64,000 nt of DNA from Paucidesulfovibrio sp050251775 (lineage in GTDB: Bacteria > Desulfobacterota > Desulfovibrionia > Desulfovibrionales > Desulfovibrionaceae). Under the pieces are notes generated by a model, which saw only the letters and a program-made list of their open reading frames with translations, was not told where the DNA came from and ran no database searches. This document shows, in pieces, positions 34,100 through 42,642 of the stretch (its first letter is position 1; every line of letters starts with the position of its first letter). The stretch spans positions 1 through 64,000 of the forward strand of contig JBFWMD010000011.1 in assembly GCA_050251775.1 (NCBI GenBank), in the 5' to 3' direction. A program made the translations under genes and the position numbers.

Positions 34100-34768
34100 A
34101 TGAGGAACTGTGCATACCTGCTGCTGATCGTGGCCCTGGCCTGTCTGGCCGGGTGCTCCTGGAGCAAGGTCAAGCGCGACTACGACAAAGCCGCCGATTT
34201 CGTCTTCGACATCGGCCCCACCTCCAAGCCCCTCAGCGAGGAGGACGAGACGCCGATCATCAGCCTGAACTACGAGGCCGCGGACGAACTGGCCTCGGAC
34301 CTGGGCAACGATCTGGACCGGGAATCCCCCATCCGGGTCTTTCCCTTTGTGAACGTCTCCTGGAAGGCCGACCCCTCCCCCTTTGGCCGCGCCGTGGCCG
34401 AGCAGGTGGCCGCGCGGCTGGCCCAACGCGACTTCAACGTGATCATGGCCTCTTCCGAACCGCAAAAGACGCCCGCTCCTGCTCCGGATCCGACCCCAAA
34501 TCCGGGCGAAGCCAATGCCACGGCCGCGGACTTTCTCAGCACGCTGGGCAAGTCCGCCTACCCCCAAACCCAGGCCGAGATGAACGGCAACTATCTCATC
34601 GGCGCGGACGTGATCTATCTTTCCGCCAGCGTCACGGACAGCGCCAGCGGCGCGGTGTTTTCCGGCTGGCAGTGGACCCTGCCCGTGAACAAGAACACCA
34701 TGACCCTGCTGCCGCAGCTGCGCAACGTCAACGAGGGGTTGACCCCCACGGTCCAGCGACAATTCTGA
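34100..34768 (+). CDS. FlgO-family outer membrane lipoprotein
   Basis: The protein has 222 residues. The lipoprotein signal ends in lipobox LAGC (LACLAGCSWSKV). The mature part has a FlgO-like alpha/beta domain: PIRVFPFVNVSWKADPSPFGRAVAEQVAARL, then NGNYLIGADVIYLSASVTDSASGAVFSGWQW. In Vibrio, FlgO is an outer membrane protein needed for motility. Here only the domain resemblance and the nearby motAB genes support that link. A Pro-rich insert (about 120-140) separates the two halves. A strong terminator follows 16 bp after the stop. Confidence 0.78.
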   Translation: MRNCAYLLLIVALACLAGCSWSKVKRDYDKAADFVFDIGPTSKPLSEEDETPIISLNYEAADELASDLGNDLDRESPIRVFPFVNVSWKADPSPFGRAVAEQVAARLAQRDFNVIMASSEPQKTPAPAPDPTPNPGEANATAADFLSTLGKSAYPQTQAEMNGNYLIGADVIYLSASVTDSASGAVFSGWQWTLPVNKNTMTLLPQLRNVNEGLTPTVQRQF

Positions 34769-34784
34769 GCGCCTCAGCCAAAGG

Positions 34785-34812
34785 AAAACCGCCCTTTCGG
34801 GCGGTTTTTTTT
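34785..34812 (+). terminator. Rho-independent terminator
   Basis: Stem AAAACCGCCC / GGGCGGTTTT with loop TTTC and a T8 tail. It is symmetrical enough to serve both the FlgO-like gene (+) and the oxidoreductase operon (-), whose last stop is at 34840. Confidence 0.9.
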
Positions 34813-34839
34813 GGCGTTTCAACCGGAAATCGCAAGGGC

Positions 34840-35451
34840 TCAGATGTCGTATTCCTTGCGCTCCTCGGGCTTGCCCCGCCACATCTCGGGCTGTTCGCCG
34901 AATTCCTTTTTGGCCTCGCGGTAGCCGAGGTTGAAGGCCTTGGCATTCACGTCGCGGATCTTGGCGGGCAGCGCGTCCGACAGGGACTTGCGCATGACCT
35001 TCTGGTCCACGAAAGGTAGGAGGTAGCTGATGGCCCCAAGCACAATGGTGTTCATGGCCTGGACAATGCCAACTTTCTTGGAGGCCAGCTCTGTGAAGGG
35101 CAGGCCGAGGTAGATGTTGGTCGGCGGCTGCTTGACCAGATCGGTCTCCAGCACGAGAATCCCGCCTGGCTTGAGGAAGCGGTAATACGAGTTGCAGGCC
35201 TCCTGGGAGAGCGCCACCAGCAGGTCCAGGCTTTCGGCCTTGGGATAGCTGATGGGGCCGGAGCTGACCACCAGGTCGCAACGGCTGGAGCCGCCGCGCG
35301 CCTCCGGGCCGTAGCTCTGGGTCTGGGTGACCTGATAGCCGTGGCCCAGGGCCAGGCCCGTTCCCAGCACGCGGCCCAGGGTGATGATGCCCTGGCCGCC
35401 CAGTCCGGAAAGCCGGATCTCAAAACGTTCGAGCGTCACTTCCTGATTCAT
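34840..35451 (-). CDS. korC: 2-oxoacid:ferredoxin oxidoreductase, gamma subunit
   Basis: The protein has 203 residues. The gamma domain of the PFOR superfamily begins RLSGLGGQGIITLGRVLG, then SYGPEARGGSSRCDLVVS and LLVALSQEACNSYY. With the alpha, beta and delta subunits it forms a cytosolic enzyme that decarboxylates a 2-oxoacid to acyl-CoA and reduces ferredoxin. ATG 35451 overlaps the beta stop by 4 bp (ATGA). It is the last gene of the operon and is followed by a terminator. 2-Oxoglutarate is the likeliest substrate, but branched-chain oxoacids cannot be excluded. Confidence 0.9.
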   Translation of the reverse strand: MNQEVTLERFEIRLSGLGGQGIITLGRVLGTGLALGHGYQVTQTQSYGPEARGGSSRCDLVVSSGPISYPKAESLDLLVALSQEACNSYYRFLKPGGILVLETDLVKQPPTNIYLGLPFTELASKKVGIVQAMNTIVLGAISYLLPFVDQKVMRKSLSDALPAKIRDVNAKAFNLGYREAKKEFGEQPEMWRGKPEERKEYDI

Positions 35452-36287
35452 TTCGCCTGCCCCCGCATTTTCTGCTTCAGCGCCTGATACTGCTCCTCCA
35501 GGCCGGGCAGGTCGTTGTCCACGAACACGCCCGTGGGGAAGCGGCCCTCGCGCTTGTCCGGTTCGAGCTCTTCCCAGCGTTCCAGGGGGGTGGCGCTCTT
35601 CTTGAGCCATTTGTACATGTCCACCGGACCCTTGTACTTGTTCTTGCGTCCGAACTGAGTGTGGCAGGGCGAGACGATCTCGACCATGCTGAAGCCCGGA
35701 TGCTGAAGGGCCTGGGTGAGCAGCTTGTCGAGCTGCTGGGCGTGGAACGAGGTCCCCCGCGCCACGAAGTTGGCTCCGGCCGAGCGGACCAGATCGACCA
35801 CGTCAAAGCCCTTTTCCAGCTGGCCGTAGGGCGAGGTCATGGAGAAGGAGCCGTGCGGCGTGGTCGGCGAGCACTGACCGCCGGTCATGCCGTAGATGTT
35901 GTTGTTCAGCACCAGGGCGGTGAGGCCGATGTTGCGCCGCGCCGCGTGGATCAGATGGTTGCCGCCGATGGAGAGCGCGTCGCCGTCGCCCATGATGCAG
36001 ATCACGTTCAGGTGCGGCCTGGCCATCTTGATGCCCGTGGCAAAGGTCAGGGCGCGGCCGTGGGTGGTGTGAACCGTGTTGAAGTCCACGTAGACCGCCA
36101 GACGGCCCGAACAGCCGATGCCCGCCACGATGACCACGTCGTCCTTTTCCAGGCCCAGGCTGTGGACGCTGCGGATCAACGCTCCCAGGGCGATGCCGTG
36201 GCCGCAACCGGGGCAGAGCACATGGGGGAACTTCTTGTTGTGCCGCAAGTACTTGTGAATAATATGATTTCCAATGACTTCTGACAT
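35448..36287 (-). CDS. korB: 2-oxoacid:ferredoxin oxidoreductase, beta (TPP) subunit
   Basis: The protein has 279 residues. It holds the thiamine-diphosphate site: CPGCGHGIALGALI near the start (also cluster ligands) and the G-D-G...N-N motif (IMGDGDALSIGGNHLIHAAR, LVLNNNIYGMTGGQ). The length and the CPGCGHG motif are typical of KorB/VorB. It pairs with the alpha subunit encoded just upstream (2 bp gap) and overlaps the gamma gene by 4 bp, so stoichiometric synthesis is expected. Electrons pass to ferredoxin. Confidence 0.93.
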   Translation of the reverse strand: MSEVIGNHIIHKYLRHNKKFPHVLCPGCGHGIALGALIRSVHSLGLEKDDVVIVAGIGCSGRLAVYVDFNTVHTTHGRALTFATGIKMARPHLNVICIMGDGDALSIGGNHLIHAARRNIGLTALVLNNNIYGMTGGQCSPTTPHGSFSMTSPYGQLEKGFDVVDLVRSAGANFVARGTSFHAQQLDKLLTQALQHPGFSMVEIVSPCHTQFGRKNKYKGPVDMYKWLKKSATPLERWEELEPDKREGRFPTGVFVDNDLPGLEEQYQALKQKMRGQAK

Positions 36288-36289
36288 GG

Positions 36290-37441
36290 CTACACCTGCA
36301 TGATCGCCTTGAGGATTTCCGAGGGGGTGATGATCTGGCCATCCACGCGGTTCAAGGCCCGGACCATGGTCTTGCCGTTGTTCACCCGCTTCACCTCGCG
36401 CGACATCTGGCCCATGTTCATTTCAGGGACGATGACCGCCCGGGCGTGGCCCATGACTTTTTCCGTGGCCGCGCGGGGATAGGGGAACAGGGTCTTGAGT
36501 TTGAGCAGCCCGGCCTTGACCCCGCGCTCCCTGGCCTGCTCCACGGCATAGGCGGCGGAACGGGCCACCGAGCCGTAGGCCACCACGCAGACCTCCGCGT
36601 CTTCGCAGAGGTATTCCTCGGTCAGGGAGACCTGCGGCAGGAACTGGTCGATCTTGCGGAACATGCGTTCCATGAGATCCACGACCTCCTCGGGCCGCGA
36701 GGTCGGGAAACCGTTGGGGTCGTGCGTCAGACCCGTGACGTGGAAGCGGTAGCCCGAGCCGATGGGCGGCATGGGCGGCACGCCGCGCACGGTCTCCTCG
36801 AAAGGTTTGTACCACTCCGGAGGCATGGTCGGAATCACGCGGTTGAAGACCTCGTACTCGTCCTCACGGGGAATGAGGATCTTCTCGCGGGTGTGCGCCG
36901 TGATCTCATCGAGCAGCAGGATGACCGGGGTACGGAACTTCTCGGCCATGTTGAAAGCCGTGACGGTCATTTCCAGGCATTCCTGCACATTGGACGCGGA
37001 AAGCACGATCACGGAATGGTCGCCGTGCGTGCCCCAGCGCGCCTGCTGCACGTCGCCCTGGGCCGGGCTGGTGGGCAGACCCGTGGAAGGGCCGCCGCGC
37101 ATGACGTTGACCAGCACCAGCGGCGCCTCCACCATGCAGGCGTACCCGAGGTGTTCCTGCATCAGCGAAAAGCCGGGGCCGGACGTGGCCGTCATGGCCT
37201 TGCACCCCGCCAGGGAAGCGCCGATCACCGCGCCGAGGCTGGCGATCTCGTCCTCCATCTGAAGAAAGACCCCGTCCGCCGTCTTGGGAAGACGCTGGGC
37301 CATGATCTCCATGACCTCGCTGGAAGGGGTGATCGGGTAGCCGCCGTAAAAATTACACCCCGCGAGCAGGGCGCCCTCGACCACGGCTTCGTTGCCCTGG
37401 GCGAACAGTTCCTTGTGTTTCTTCTTTCTGCCGACCGCCAT
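36290..37441 (-). CDS. korA: 2-oxoacid:ferredoxin oxidoreductase, alpha subunit
   Basis: The protein has 383 residues. The pyrimidine-binding domain starts with GNEAVVEGALLAGCNFYGGYPITPSSEVME. ATSGPGFSLMQEHLGYA and STGLPTSPAQGDVQQARWGTHGD follow, with a transketolase-C-like domain at the end (VCVVAYGSVARSAAYAVEQA). This is the Kor/Vor alpha chain without a fused gamma domain, consistent with four separate subunit genes. It lies 11 bp downstream of the small ferredoxin-like delta gene and 2 bp before beta. Confidence 0.93.
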   Translation of the reverse strand: MAVGRKKKHKELFAQGNEAVVEGALLAGCNFYGGYPITPSSEVMEIMAQRLPKTADGVFLQMEDEIASLGAVIGASLAGCKAMTATSGPGFSLMQEHLGYACMVEAPLVLVNVMRGGPSTGLPTSPAQGDVQQARWGTHGDHSVIVLSASNVQECLEMTVTAFNMAEKFRTPVILLLDEITAHTREKILIPREDEYEVFNRVIPTMPPEWYKPFEETVRGVPPMPPIGSGYRFHVTGLTHDPNGFPTSRPEEVVDLMERMFRKIDQFLPQVSLTEEYLCEDAEVCVVAYGSVARSAAYAVEQARERGVKAGLLKLKTLFPYPRAATEKVMGHARAVIVPEMNMGQMSREVKRVNNGKTMVRALNRVDGQIITPSEILKAIMQV

Positions 37442-37452
37442 GTCTCACCGCC

Positions 37453-37674
37453 TCACTTGGGACACCGTTCAATTTCCGAAACGACGATGGCGAAATCCGG
37501 GCAGTGCAGTTCGCAGAAACCGCAATGAATGCAGTCCTCCTCACGCACGGCACGAGCCTTGCCCTGACCGTCGAGCTCGATGACCTTGGCCGGGCAGAAC
37601 GCAACGCAGATGCCGCAGCCTTTGCACCAGTCCGGATAGATGGTGACCTTGCTGTTTCCCTTCTCCTTGGCCAT
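37453..37674 (-). CDS. korD: 2-oxoacid:ferredoxin oxidoreductase, delta (2x[4Fe-4S]) subunit
   Basis: The protein has 73 residues with two ferredoxin motifs: CKGCGICVAFCP and CIHCGFCELHCP, so two [4Fe-4S] clusters. It is the first gene of the four-gene operon and passes electrons from the TPP site to free ferredoxin. ATG 37674 follows AGGTGGGG. The open frame extends to 37836, but the extra part is not ferredoxin-like. Confidence 0.92.
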   Translation of the reverse strand: MAKEKGNSKVTIYPDWCKGCGICVAFCPAKVIELDGQGKARAVREEDCIHCGFCELHCPDFAIVVSEIERCPK

Positions 37675-37916
37675 GACCCCACCTGAAATGGTTGATTTGT
37701 TACCCGTCATCGGGTCGTTACACGAATCGGCCACTATCACCAATAATGGGGCAATGCAAACGCTTTCGGAAAATAGATCATTCCGGAAACCGGATCGTTC
37801 TGGGCTCCAAAGAGAAGACAAACCAATGGGGATCAAAAGGAAAAAACCGGCGGAACAGACAACGGGAAGTGCTGAAACACTGTTTTCGGGAAATTACCTT
37901 CGGCCCGGACCTGGCC

Positions 37917-38615
37917 TCAGCCGCGCAGGACCACGTCGGCCAGCGCATTGACAACGCAGGCGGCCAGGGCCGACCCGCCCTTGCGCCCCCGGATGGTCAC
38001 GTAGGGCACGGCCTCCTGGGCCAGCAGCAGTTCCTTGGACTCCGCCGCGTTCACAAAGCCCACGGGCATGCCGATAACCAGGGCGGGATGCGCCTTGCCG
38101 GAGCGGACATGCTCCAGCAGACGAATCAACGCCGTGGGCGCGTTGCCGATGACCCAGATGTCCGGCGAGGGCGCGAACGAAGTTGGCGACGGGGAGTCCG
38201 GTCCGGACAGGTCCGCAGCGCCCACCGCCACATCCACGGCAGCCAGCGCGCGGGTGCTGCCGTTCTGCCGGGCCAGCTCCGCCACACGCGGATCGTTCAT
38301 CAGGCAGTTCACCGTACACCCCAGCGGCTCCATCCGGCGCAGGGGGATGCCGGCGCGGGCCATTTCCGTATCCGTGACGATCCGCGCGCCGCGCCGGAGC
38401 GCTTCCAGCCCGACGCGCACGGCCCCGGGGTGGAAGCGGGTCAGCTTCAGAAGTTCGAAATCCGCCGTGGTGTGGATCATGCGCCGGACCACCTCCCACT
38501 CCACGCCCGCAAAAGGACGAGGCTCGGGCACTTCGGAGTCGATGATCCCCAGGGAACGGTTTTCGATTTCCTGGGGTTTCCGCGTGGAGTCCAGGATGAT
38601 TTTTGGGTCGTTCAT
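37917..38615 (-). CDS. cbiC: (Cobalt-)precorrin-8 methylmutase
   Basis: The protein has 232 residues. CobH/CbiC signature: RRMIHTTADFELLKL with the catalytic His, DTEMARAGI, GNAPTALIRLLE, MPVGFVNAAESKELL and the glycine-rich RGRKGGSALAACVVNAL. The enzyme moves a methyl group from C-11 to C-12 to give hydrogenobyrinic or cobyrinic acid in cobalamin synthesis. In an anaerobe the cobalt-containing CbiC version is expected. Its start overlaps the deoC stop by 4 bp. No other corrin gene is in the window, and its place behind deoC and an amino-acid transporter is unexpected. Confidence 0.9.
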   Translation of the reverse strand: MNDPKIILDSTRKPQEIENRSLGIIDSEVPEPRPFAGVEWEVVRRMIHTTADFELLKLTRFHPGAVRVGLEALRRGARIVTDTEMARAGIPLRRMEPLGCTVNCLMNDPRVAELARQNGSTRALAAVDVAVGAADLSGPDSPSPTSFAPSPDIWVIGNAPTALIRLLEHVRSGKAHPALVIGMPVGFVNAAESKELLLAQEAVPYVTIRGRKGGSALAACVVNALADVVLRG

Positions 38616-39283
38616 GTCCTCTCCCCGGCTTCTTCCAGCTCCGCAAGCGCGATGGCCACGGACGACGACGTGCCGATGCGGTCCGCGCCCGCCTCCAGCA
38701 TGGTCCTGGCGGTTGCCAGGTCGCGGATGCCACCGCTGGCCTTGACGCCCATGCCCGGCCCGACCGCGGCGCGCATCAGTCGCACGTCCGCCGTGGTGGC
38801 GCCGCCCGGACCAAAGCCTGTGCTGGTCTTGACAAAGGCCGCCCCGGCCTCGGCGCAAAGCGCGCAGGCCAGCCGCTTTTCCTCGTCCGAAAGATATCCG
38901 GTTTCGATGATCACCTTGACGGGAATTTCCGGAATCGCGCGAACCACCTCGGACACATCCTCGCGCACCAGATCGTACTCCCCGGCGGCGAACGCGCCGA
39001 GGTTCAGGACCATGTCAATCTCGCGCGCGCCTTCGCGAACCGCGGCCTCGGCCTCAAAGGCCTTGACCCGGCTCAGAGTCGCGCCGAGAGGAAAGCCCGC
39101 CACGCAGACAGGCAGCGCCGCATGGCCGGAAAGCAGCGCGGCGGCCTGCGCCACGTGGAATGCGTGGACGCAGACCGCCTTGAATCCGAAGCGAACGGCT
39201 TCGGCGCAAAGCCGCTCCACATCCCGGGGCAGCGCCCGGGGGTTGAGCAGCGTATGATCGATATATCCGGCTATGGACGGCAT
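38612..39283 (-). CDS. deoC: Deoxyribose-phosphate aldolase
   Basis: The protein has 223 residues. TIM-barrel aldolase with IDHTLL near the start, MVLNLGAFAAGEYD, VKVIIETGYLSDEE and FVKTSTGFGPGGAT (the Schiff-base Lys region), then GVKASGGIRD. It splits 2-deoxyribose-5-phosphate to glyceraldehyde-3-phosphate and acetaldehyde for nucleoside salvage, fitting with the phosphorylase at 33.2 kb. It lies 29 bp downstream of the permease gene and overlaps cbiC by 4 bp. GGAGCGGC precedes ATG 39283. Confidence 0.93.
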   Translation of the reverse strand: MPSIAGYIDHTLLNPRALPRDVERLCAEAVRFGFKAVCVHAFHVAQAAALLSGHAALPVCVAGFPLGATLSRVKAFEAEAAVREGAREIDMVLNLGAFAAGEYDLVREDVSEVVRAIPEIPVKVIIETGYLSDEEKRLACALCAEAGAAFVKTSTGFGPGGATTADVRLMRAAVGPGMGVKASGGIRDLATARTMLEAGADRIGTSSSVAIALAELEEAGERT

Positions 39284-39312
39284 GCCGCTCCGCCATTCCC
39301 CACCGGGACCGG

Positions 39313-40053
39313 CTAGCGGCCCCGCGCCTGGTAGCGCGAAAGTTTCTTTTCCAGGCTGCGGCTGTAGGAGGTCAGGACGTAGCAGACGATGAAATAGAGC
39401 ACCGCGATGGTGATGTAGATCTCGAAGGATATCCGCGTTTCGCGGTTGTCCACCTGGACCGCCGTGCGCATCAGCTCGTTCACGCCGATGATGTAGGCCA
39501 GCGAGGTGTCCTTGGTCAGGGACACGAACTGGTTCACGAACGAGGGAATCATGTTCCGCAGGGCCTGGGGAAGGATCACGAAGCGCATGGCCTGGGCCTG
39601 GGACAGGCCGGATCCACGCGCGGCCTCCATCTGGCCCTTGGGCAGGGCTTCCACGCCCGCACGCACGATTTCGGCCACATAGGCGGAAGTGAAGACCACA
39701 AAGGCGACCAGCGAACTCTGGAACGCGGGCAGGGTTTGGCCGAGCAGGATCGGCGCCAGGAAGAAGAACCAGAAAATCATCATCAATAGCGGTACGCCAC
39801 GGATGGTTTCGACATAAAATACAGCGGGATATTTGAGCCATTTTCTGCGCGAAATGCGCATCAGCCCGGCGCCCAGGCCGAGCCAGAACGCGCCGAAGAT
39901 GCCGAAGATGGCCAGAATGATGCTCGCGGCCAGTCCGCCGATATTCTCCACATAGGGAAACGTTTTGGTGAGCTTCGCGGCTCCCCAGAGGAAATAATCC
40001 AGGTTGTCCCAGATCATTCCCCAATGCTCAGGTGCGACATCCCAATACGACAC
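39313..40053 (-). CDS. Polar amino-acid ABC transporter permease (second)
   Basis: The protein has 246 residues. HisM-type permease with about five membrane helices and the cytoplasmic coupling loop EAARGSGLSQAQAMRFVILPQ (family EAA motif). It lies 13 bp downstream of the first permease. The two permeases would form a heterodimer with two copies of the ATPase encoded at 41778. It is followed closely by deoC on the same transcript. Confidence 0.92.
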   Translation of the reverse strand: MSYWDVAPEHWGMIWDNLDYFLWGAAKLTKTFPYVENIGGLAASIILAIFGIFGAFWLGLGAGLMRISRRKWLKYPAVFYVETIRGVPLLMMIFWFFFLAPILLGQTLPAFQSSLVAFVVFTSAYVAEIVRAGVEALPKGQMEAARGSGLSQAQAMRFVILPQALRNMIPSFVNQFVSLTKDTSLAYIIGVNELMRTAVQVDNRETRISFEIYITIAVLYFIVCYVLTSYSRSLEKKLSRYQARGR

Positions 40054-40066
40054 GATCCCCTCCCCC

Positions 40067-40834
40067 CTAGTATTTCACCTGAAGCATGAAATGCTTGTTG
40101 TACAAATTGATGCTCAGCGAGATGACGAGCGAGATGGCGAGATAGATGAGCGTCGCCACCGTGAACCCCTCAAAGGCGAGTCCATGGTAGGACTCGATCT
40201 GCGCGGCCTGGTAGGTCAGCTCGGTGACGCCGAGGGCCATGGCCAGGGACGAGTTTTTGAGCAGGTTCAGGAACTGGGAAATCAGGGGCGGAATCACGAT
40301 GCGGATGGCCTGCGGCAGAATCACGAAACGGTAGGCCTGCAAAAAGGTCAGGCCTGTGGCGCGCGAGGCTTCAAGCTGGTTCTTGGGGATGGAGAAGATG
40401 CCCGCTCGGATCTCCTCGGCGATGAAGGCCGAGGTGTAGACTGAAAGCGCGATGATCACGCTGGCGGCCTCGGAGGAGAACAGCAGCCACTGCCCCTCGA
40501 AAGCCGTTCCACCCAGGCTGAAGGGGCCGGGGAACCAGTAATAGAGCTGGTTGATCCACTTGTTGAGTCCTTCCGGCAGGATGACCCCCGCGCCGAAATA
40601 CCAGAAGAAAATTTGTACGAGCAGCGGCGTGTTGCGGAAGAATTCCGTGTAGGCAACCGAGAACCAGACCAGCGGCTTGAACCGGGCCATGCGCATCACA
40701 CAGATGATGATGCCCAGGATCATGGCAAAGAAGATGCCGATGGCCGAAATCTGGAGCGTGGTGACGAAGCCTTCCCATAACCATCGTCCCGGTTCGCCGG
40801 TAACGCTCGCCAGCCAATTGAATTGGTAATGCAA
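40067..40834 (-). CDS. Polar amino-acid ABC transporter permease (first)
   Basis: The protein has 255 residues. HisM/GltJ-type permease with EAA motif EASRATGLTFLQAYRFVILPQ. A loop between early helices (GLNKWINQLYYWFPGPFSL) is longer than in small members and resembles the GltJ/AapQ group for acidic or general amino acids. It lies downstream of the binding-protein gene, separated by an 83-bp gap that holds a strong stem-loop. It partners with the permease at 39313. Confidence 0.92.
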   Translation of the reverse strand: MHYQFNWLASVTGEPGRWLWEGFVTTLQISAIGIFFAMILGIIICVMRMARFKPLVWFSVAYTEFFRNTPLLVQIFFWYFGAGVILPEGLNKWINQLYYWFPGPFSLGGTAFEGQWLLFSSEAASVIIALSVYTSAFIAEEIRAGIFSIPKNQLEASRATGLTFLQAYRFVILPQAIRIVIPPLISQFLNLLKNSSLAMALGVTELTYQAAQIESYHGLAFEGFTVATLIYLAISLVISLSINLYNKHFMLQVKY

Positions 40835-40870
40835 AGCACTTGATCCGTTGTTGGAGGTTTTGGGGGAAAG

Positions 40871-40898
40871 GGGCCGGAAGCGCGAACGCCTCCGGCCC
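40871..40898 (-). promoter_or_regulatory. Intercistronic stem-loop after the binding-protein gene
   Basis: Stem GGGCCGGA / TCCGGCCC with a 12-nt loop, 20 bp after the stop of the solute-binding gene and before the permeases. There is no T tract on either side. Such stems protect the 3' end of binding-protein mRNA and make it more abundant than permease mRNA. That role is inferred from position. Confidence 0.5.
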
Positions 40899-40917
40899 GA
40901 AACTGTCGATCAGGCCG

Positions 40918-41724
40918 TTACATGGGCCAGAGTTCGATGGTCCAGCCAGTGGGCAGGTCGTAACCCATCCACTTCTTGAACAGCTGCTGGTAGGTTCCGT
41001 CGATCCACATCTCGTTCAGAGAGAGGTTGACGAAATCGCGGAAGTCGGAGTCGTTCTCGGGCAGGCCCAGGCCGTACGGTTCGGCAGAGAAGAATTCACC
41101 GACGATCTCCCACTTTTCAGGATGGTCGTCACCGGCTTTGAGGCCAGCCAGGATGCCGGAGTCGGTGGTCACGGCCACGACCTTGCCCTGCTTCAGGGCC
41201 TGGAAGGCCTGCGGATACTCGTCATAGGAAATGACGTGCGCGGCGGGCTGGGCCGCGATGATGTTCTTCTCGGAGGTGGAGCCCTTCACGGTTCCGACCT
41301 TCTTGCCGGCCAGGTCAGCGGTGGTGGCGACGCCAGCACCCTTTTCCACGAGCAGCTTCTGGCCGTCCATGAAGTAGGTGATGGAGAAGTCGATATTCTC
41401 GTCGCGGGAGAACTTATGCGTCATGGTGGCGGCGAGCATGTCCACGGAACCTTGGGCCAGCATGGGGATGCGGTTCTTGGAGGTCACGACCTTGAATTCC
41501 ACGTCCACGCCCAGCTTGGCGGCGATGTATTTGCAGATGTCGATATCGAAGCCCACCAACTCGTTGGAATTGGGGTCAACGAAACCAAAGAGGTTCACGG
41601 AGTCCTTGACGCCGCAGACGATCTTGCCCTTTTCCTTGATCTCTTCCAGTTTGCCGGCGTTGGCGGCGGAGACGCTGAAGACCAGCGCCAGAACCAGAGC
41701 AAGGACAACACTCAATCTTTTCAT
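40918..41724 (-). CDS. Polar amino-acid ABC transporter substrate-binding protein
   Basis: The protein has 268 residues. A cleavable signal peptide (MKRLSVVLALVLALVFSVSA then NAG) leads to a solute-binding family 3 fold: GKIVCGVKDSVNLFGF, VGFDIDICKYIAAKLGVDVEF, MLAATMTHKFSRDENIDFS, KKVGTVKGSTSEKNI. It captures an amino acid in the periplasm; similarity is closest in feel to aspartate/glutamate binders such as PEB1a or GltI, but the ligand is not certain. ATG 41724 has AGGAGGG upstream. It is the second gene of the transporter operon. Confidence 0.93.
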   Translation of the reverse strand: MKRLSVVLALVLALVFSVSAANAGKLEEIKEKGKIVCGVKDSVNLFGFVDPNSNELVGFDIDICKYIAAKLGVDVEFKVVTSKNRIPMLAQGSVDMLAATMTHKFSRDENIDFSITYFMDGQKLLVEKGAGVATTADLAGKKVGTVKGSTSEKNIIAAQPAAHVISYDEYPQAFQALKQGKVVAVTTDSGILAGLKAGDDHPEKWEIVGEFFSAEPYGLGLPENDSDFRDFVNLSLNEMWIDGTYQQLFKKWMGYDLPTGWTIELWPM

Positions 41725-41777
41725 AAATCCCTCCTGACGAGTTAAGTTACCAAACGCCGTTTGCACGGCGGCATAGA

Positions 41778-42506
41778 CTACAAAATTTCCTTGAGGAACT
41801 GCTTTGTGCGCTCATGCTGCGGGTTCTTGAAGAATTCCTGGGGGGTGTTCTGTTCGACGACCTCGCCGTAGTCCATGAAGATGACCCGGTCGGCCACTTC
41901 CCGCGCAAAGCCCATTTCGTGGGTCACGCAGAGCATGGTCTTGCCTTCGCGGGCCAGGTCCTTCATGACGTTGAGGACTTCGTTGATCATTTCGGGGTCC
42001 AGGGCCGAGGTCGGCTCGTCGAAGAGCATGACCTTGGGCTCCATGGCCAGACCGCGGGCAATGGCCACGCGCTGCTGCTGGCCGCCGGAGAGCTCCGCCG
42101 GATATTTGTAGGCCTGCTCGTGGATGCCCACGCGGTTGAGCAATTGCAAGCCGAGTTCTTCGGCTTCCTTTTTGTCCATGCCCTTGACCTTGATGGGCGC
42201 GAGGGTGATGTTTTTCAGAACGGTGAGGTGGGGATAAAGGTTGAACTGCTGAAAGACGATGCCGATTTCGGAGCGGAGCGTGTTGATGTTTACGTCGGGG
42301 TCGTGAATGTCCTTGCCGTCAAAAAGGATGGTCCCCTTCTGGTACTCCTCAAGGCGGTTGATACAGCGGATGAAGGTGCTTTTCCCCGATCCGCTGGGGC
42401 CGCAGATGACGAGCACTTCGCCCTGCTCGACACTTTCATTGATGCCTTTCAGGACATGAAAGTCCCCATACCACTTGTGCAAATCCTTAACTTCAATCAT
42501 TGGCAT
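41778..42506 (-). CDS. glnQ: Polar amino-acid ABC transporter ATP-binding protein
   Basis: The protein has 242 residues, the usual GlnQ length. Walker A GPSGSGKST, Q-loop (VFQQFNLYPHLTVL), signature LSGGQQQRVAIARGLAM, Walker B LFDEPTSALDPE and the switch His (LCVTHEMGF) are all intact. It powers import by the two permeases encoded downstream. It is the first gene of a six-gene transcript (ATPase, binding protein, two permeases, deoC, cbiC). ATG 42506 has GGAG nine bases upstream; a second in-frame ATG lies two codons later. Confidence 0.95.
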   Translation of the reverse strand: MPMIEVKDLHKWYGDFHVLKGINESVEQGEVLVICGPSGSGKSTFIRCINRLEEYQKGTILFDGKDIHDPDVNINTLRSEIGIVFQQFNLYPHLTVLKNITLAPIKVKGMDKKEAEELGLQLLNRVGIHEQAYKYPAELSGGQQQRVAIARGLAMEPKVMLFDEPTSALDPEMINEVLNVMKDLAREGKTMLCVTHEMGFAREVADRVIFMDYGEVVEQNTPQEFFKNPQHERTKQFLKEIL

Positions 42507-42612
42507 AAAAATTTACTCCACTCTGCGGAATTCACGCCCTGTCCGACAACAGCCGCCCCCCTGCGCCGTTGCGCGGGACGGCAGCGATGAGACTGTGCGA
42601 TTTGAAGCTTAA

Positions 42613-42642
42613 ACTGTAACAAAATCCCTTGAAAAGTCAAGG
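42613..42642 (-). promoter_or_regulatory. Promoter of the amino-acid transporter operon with overlapping palindrome
   Basis: On the minus strand: TTGACT (42640-42635), a 16-bp spacer and TACAGT (42618-42613), about 105 bp upstream of the ATPase start. A perfect inverted repeat CCTTGA-AAAG-TCAAGG (42627-42642) covers the -35 element, so a repressor or activator site is likely. The regulator is unknown. Confidence 0.55.
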
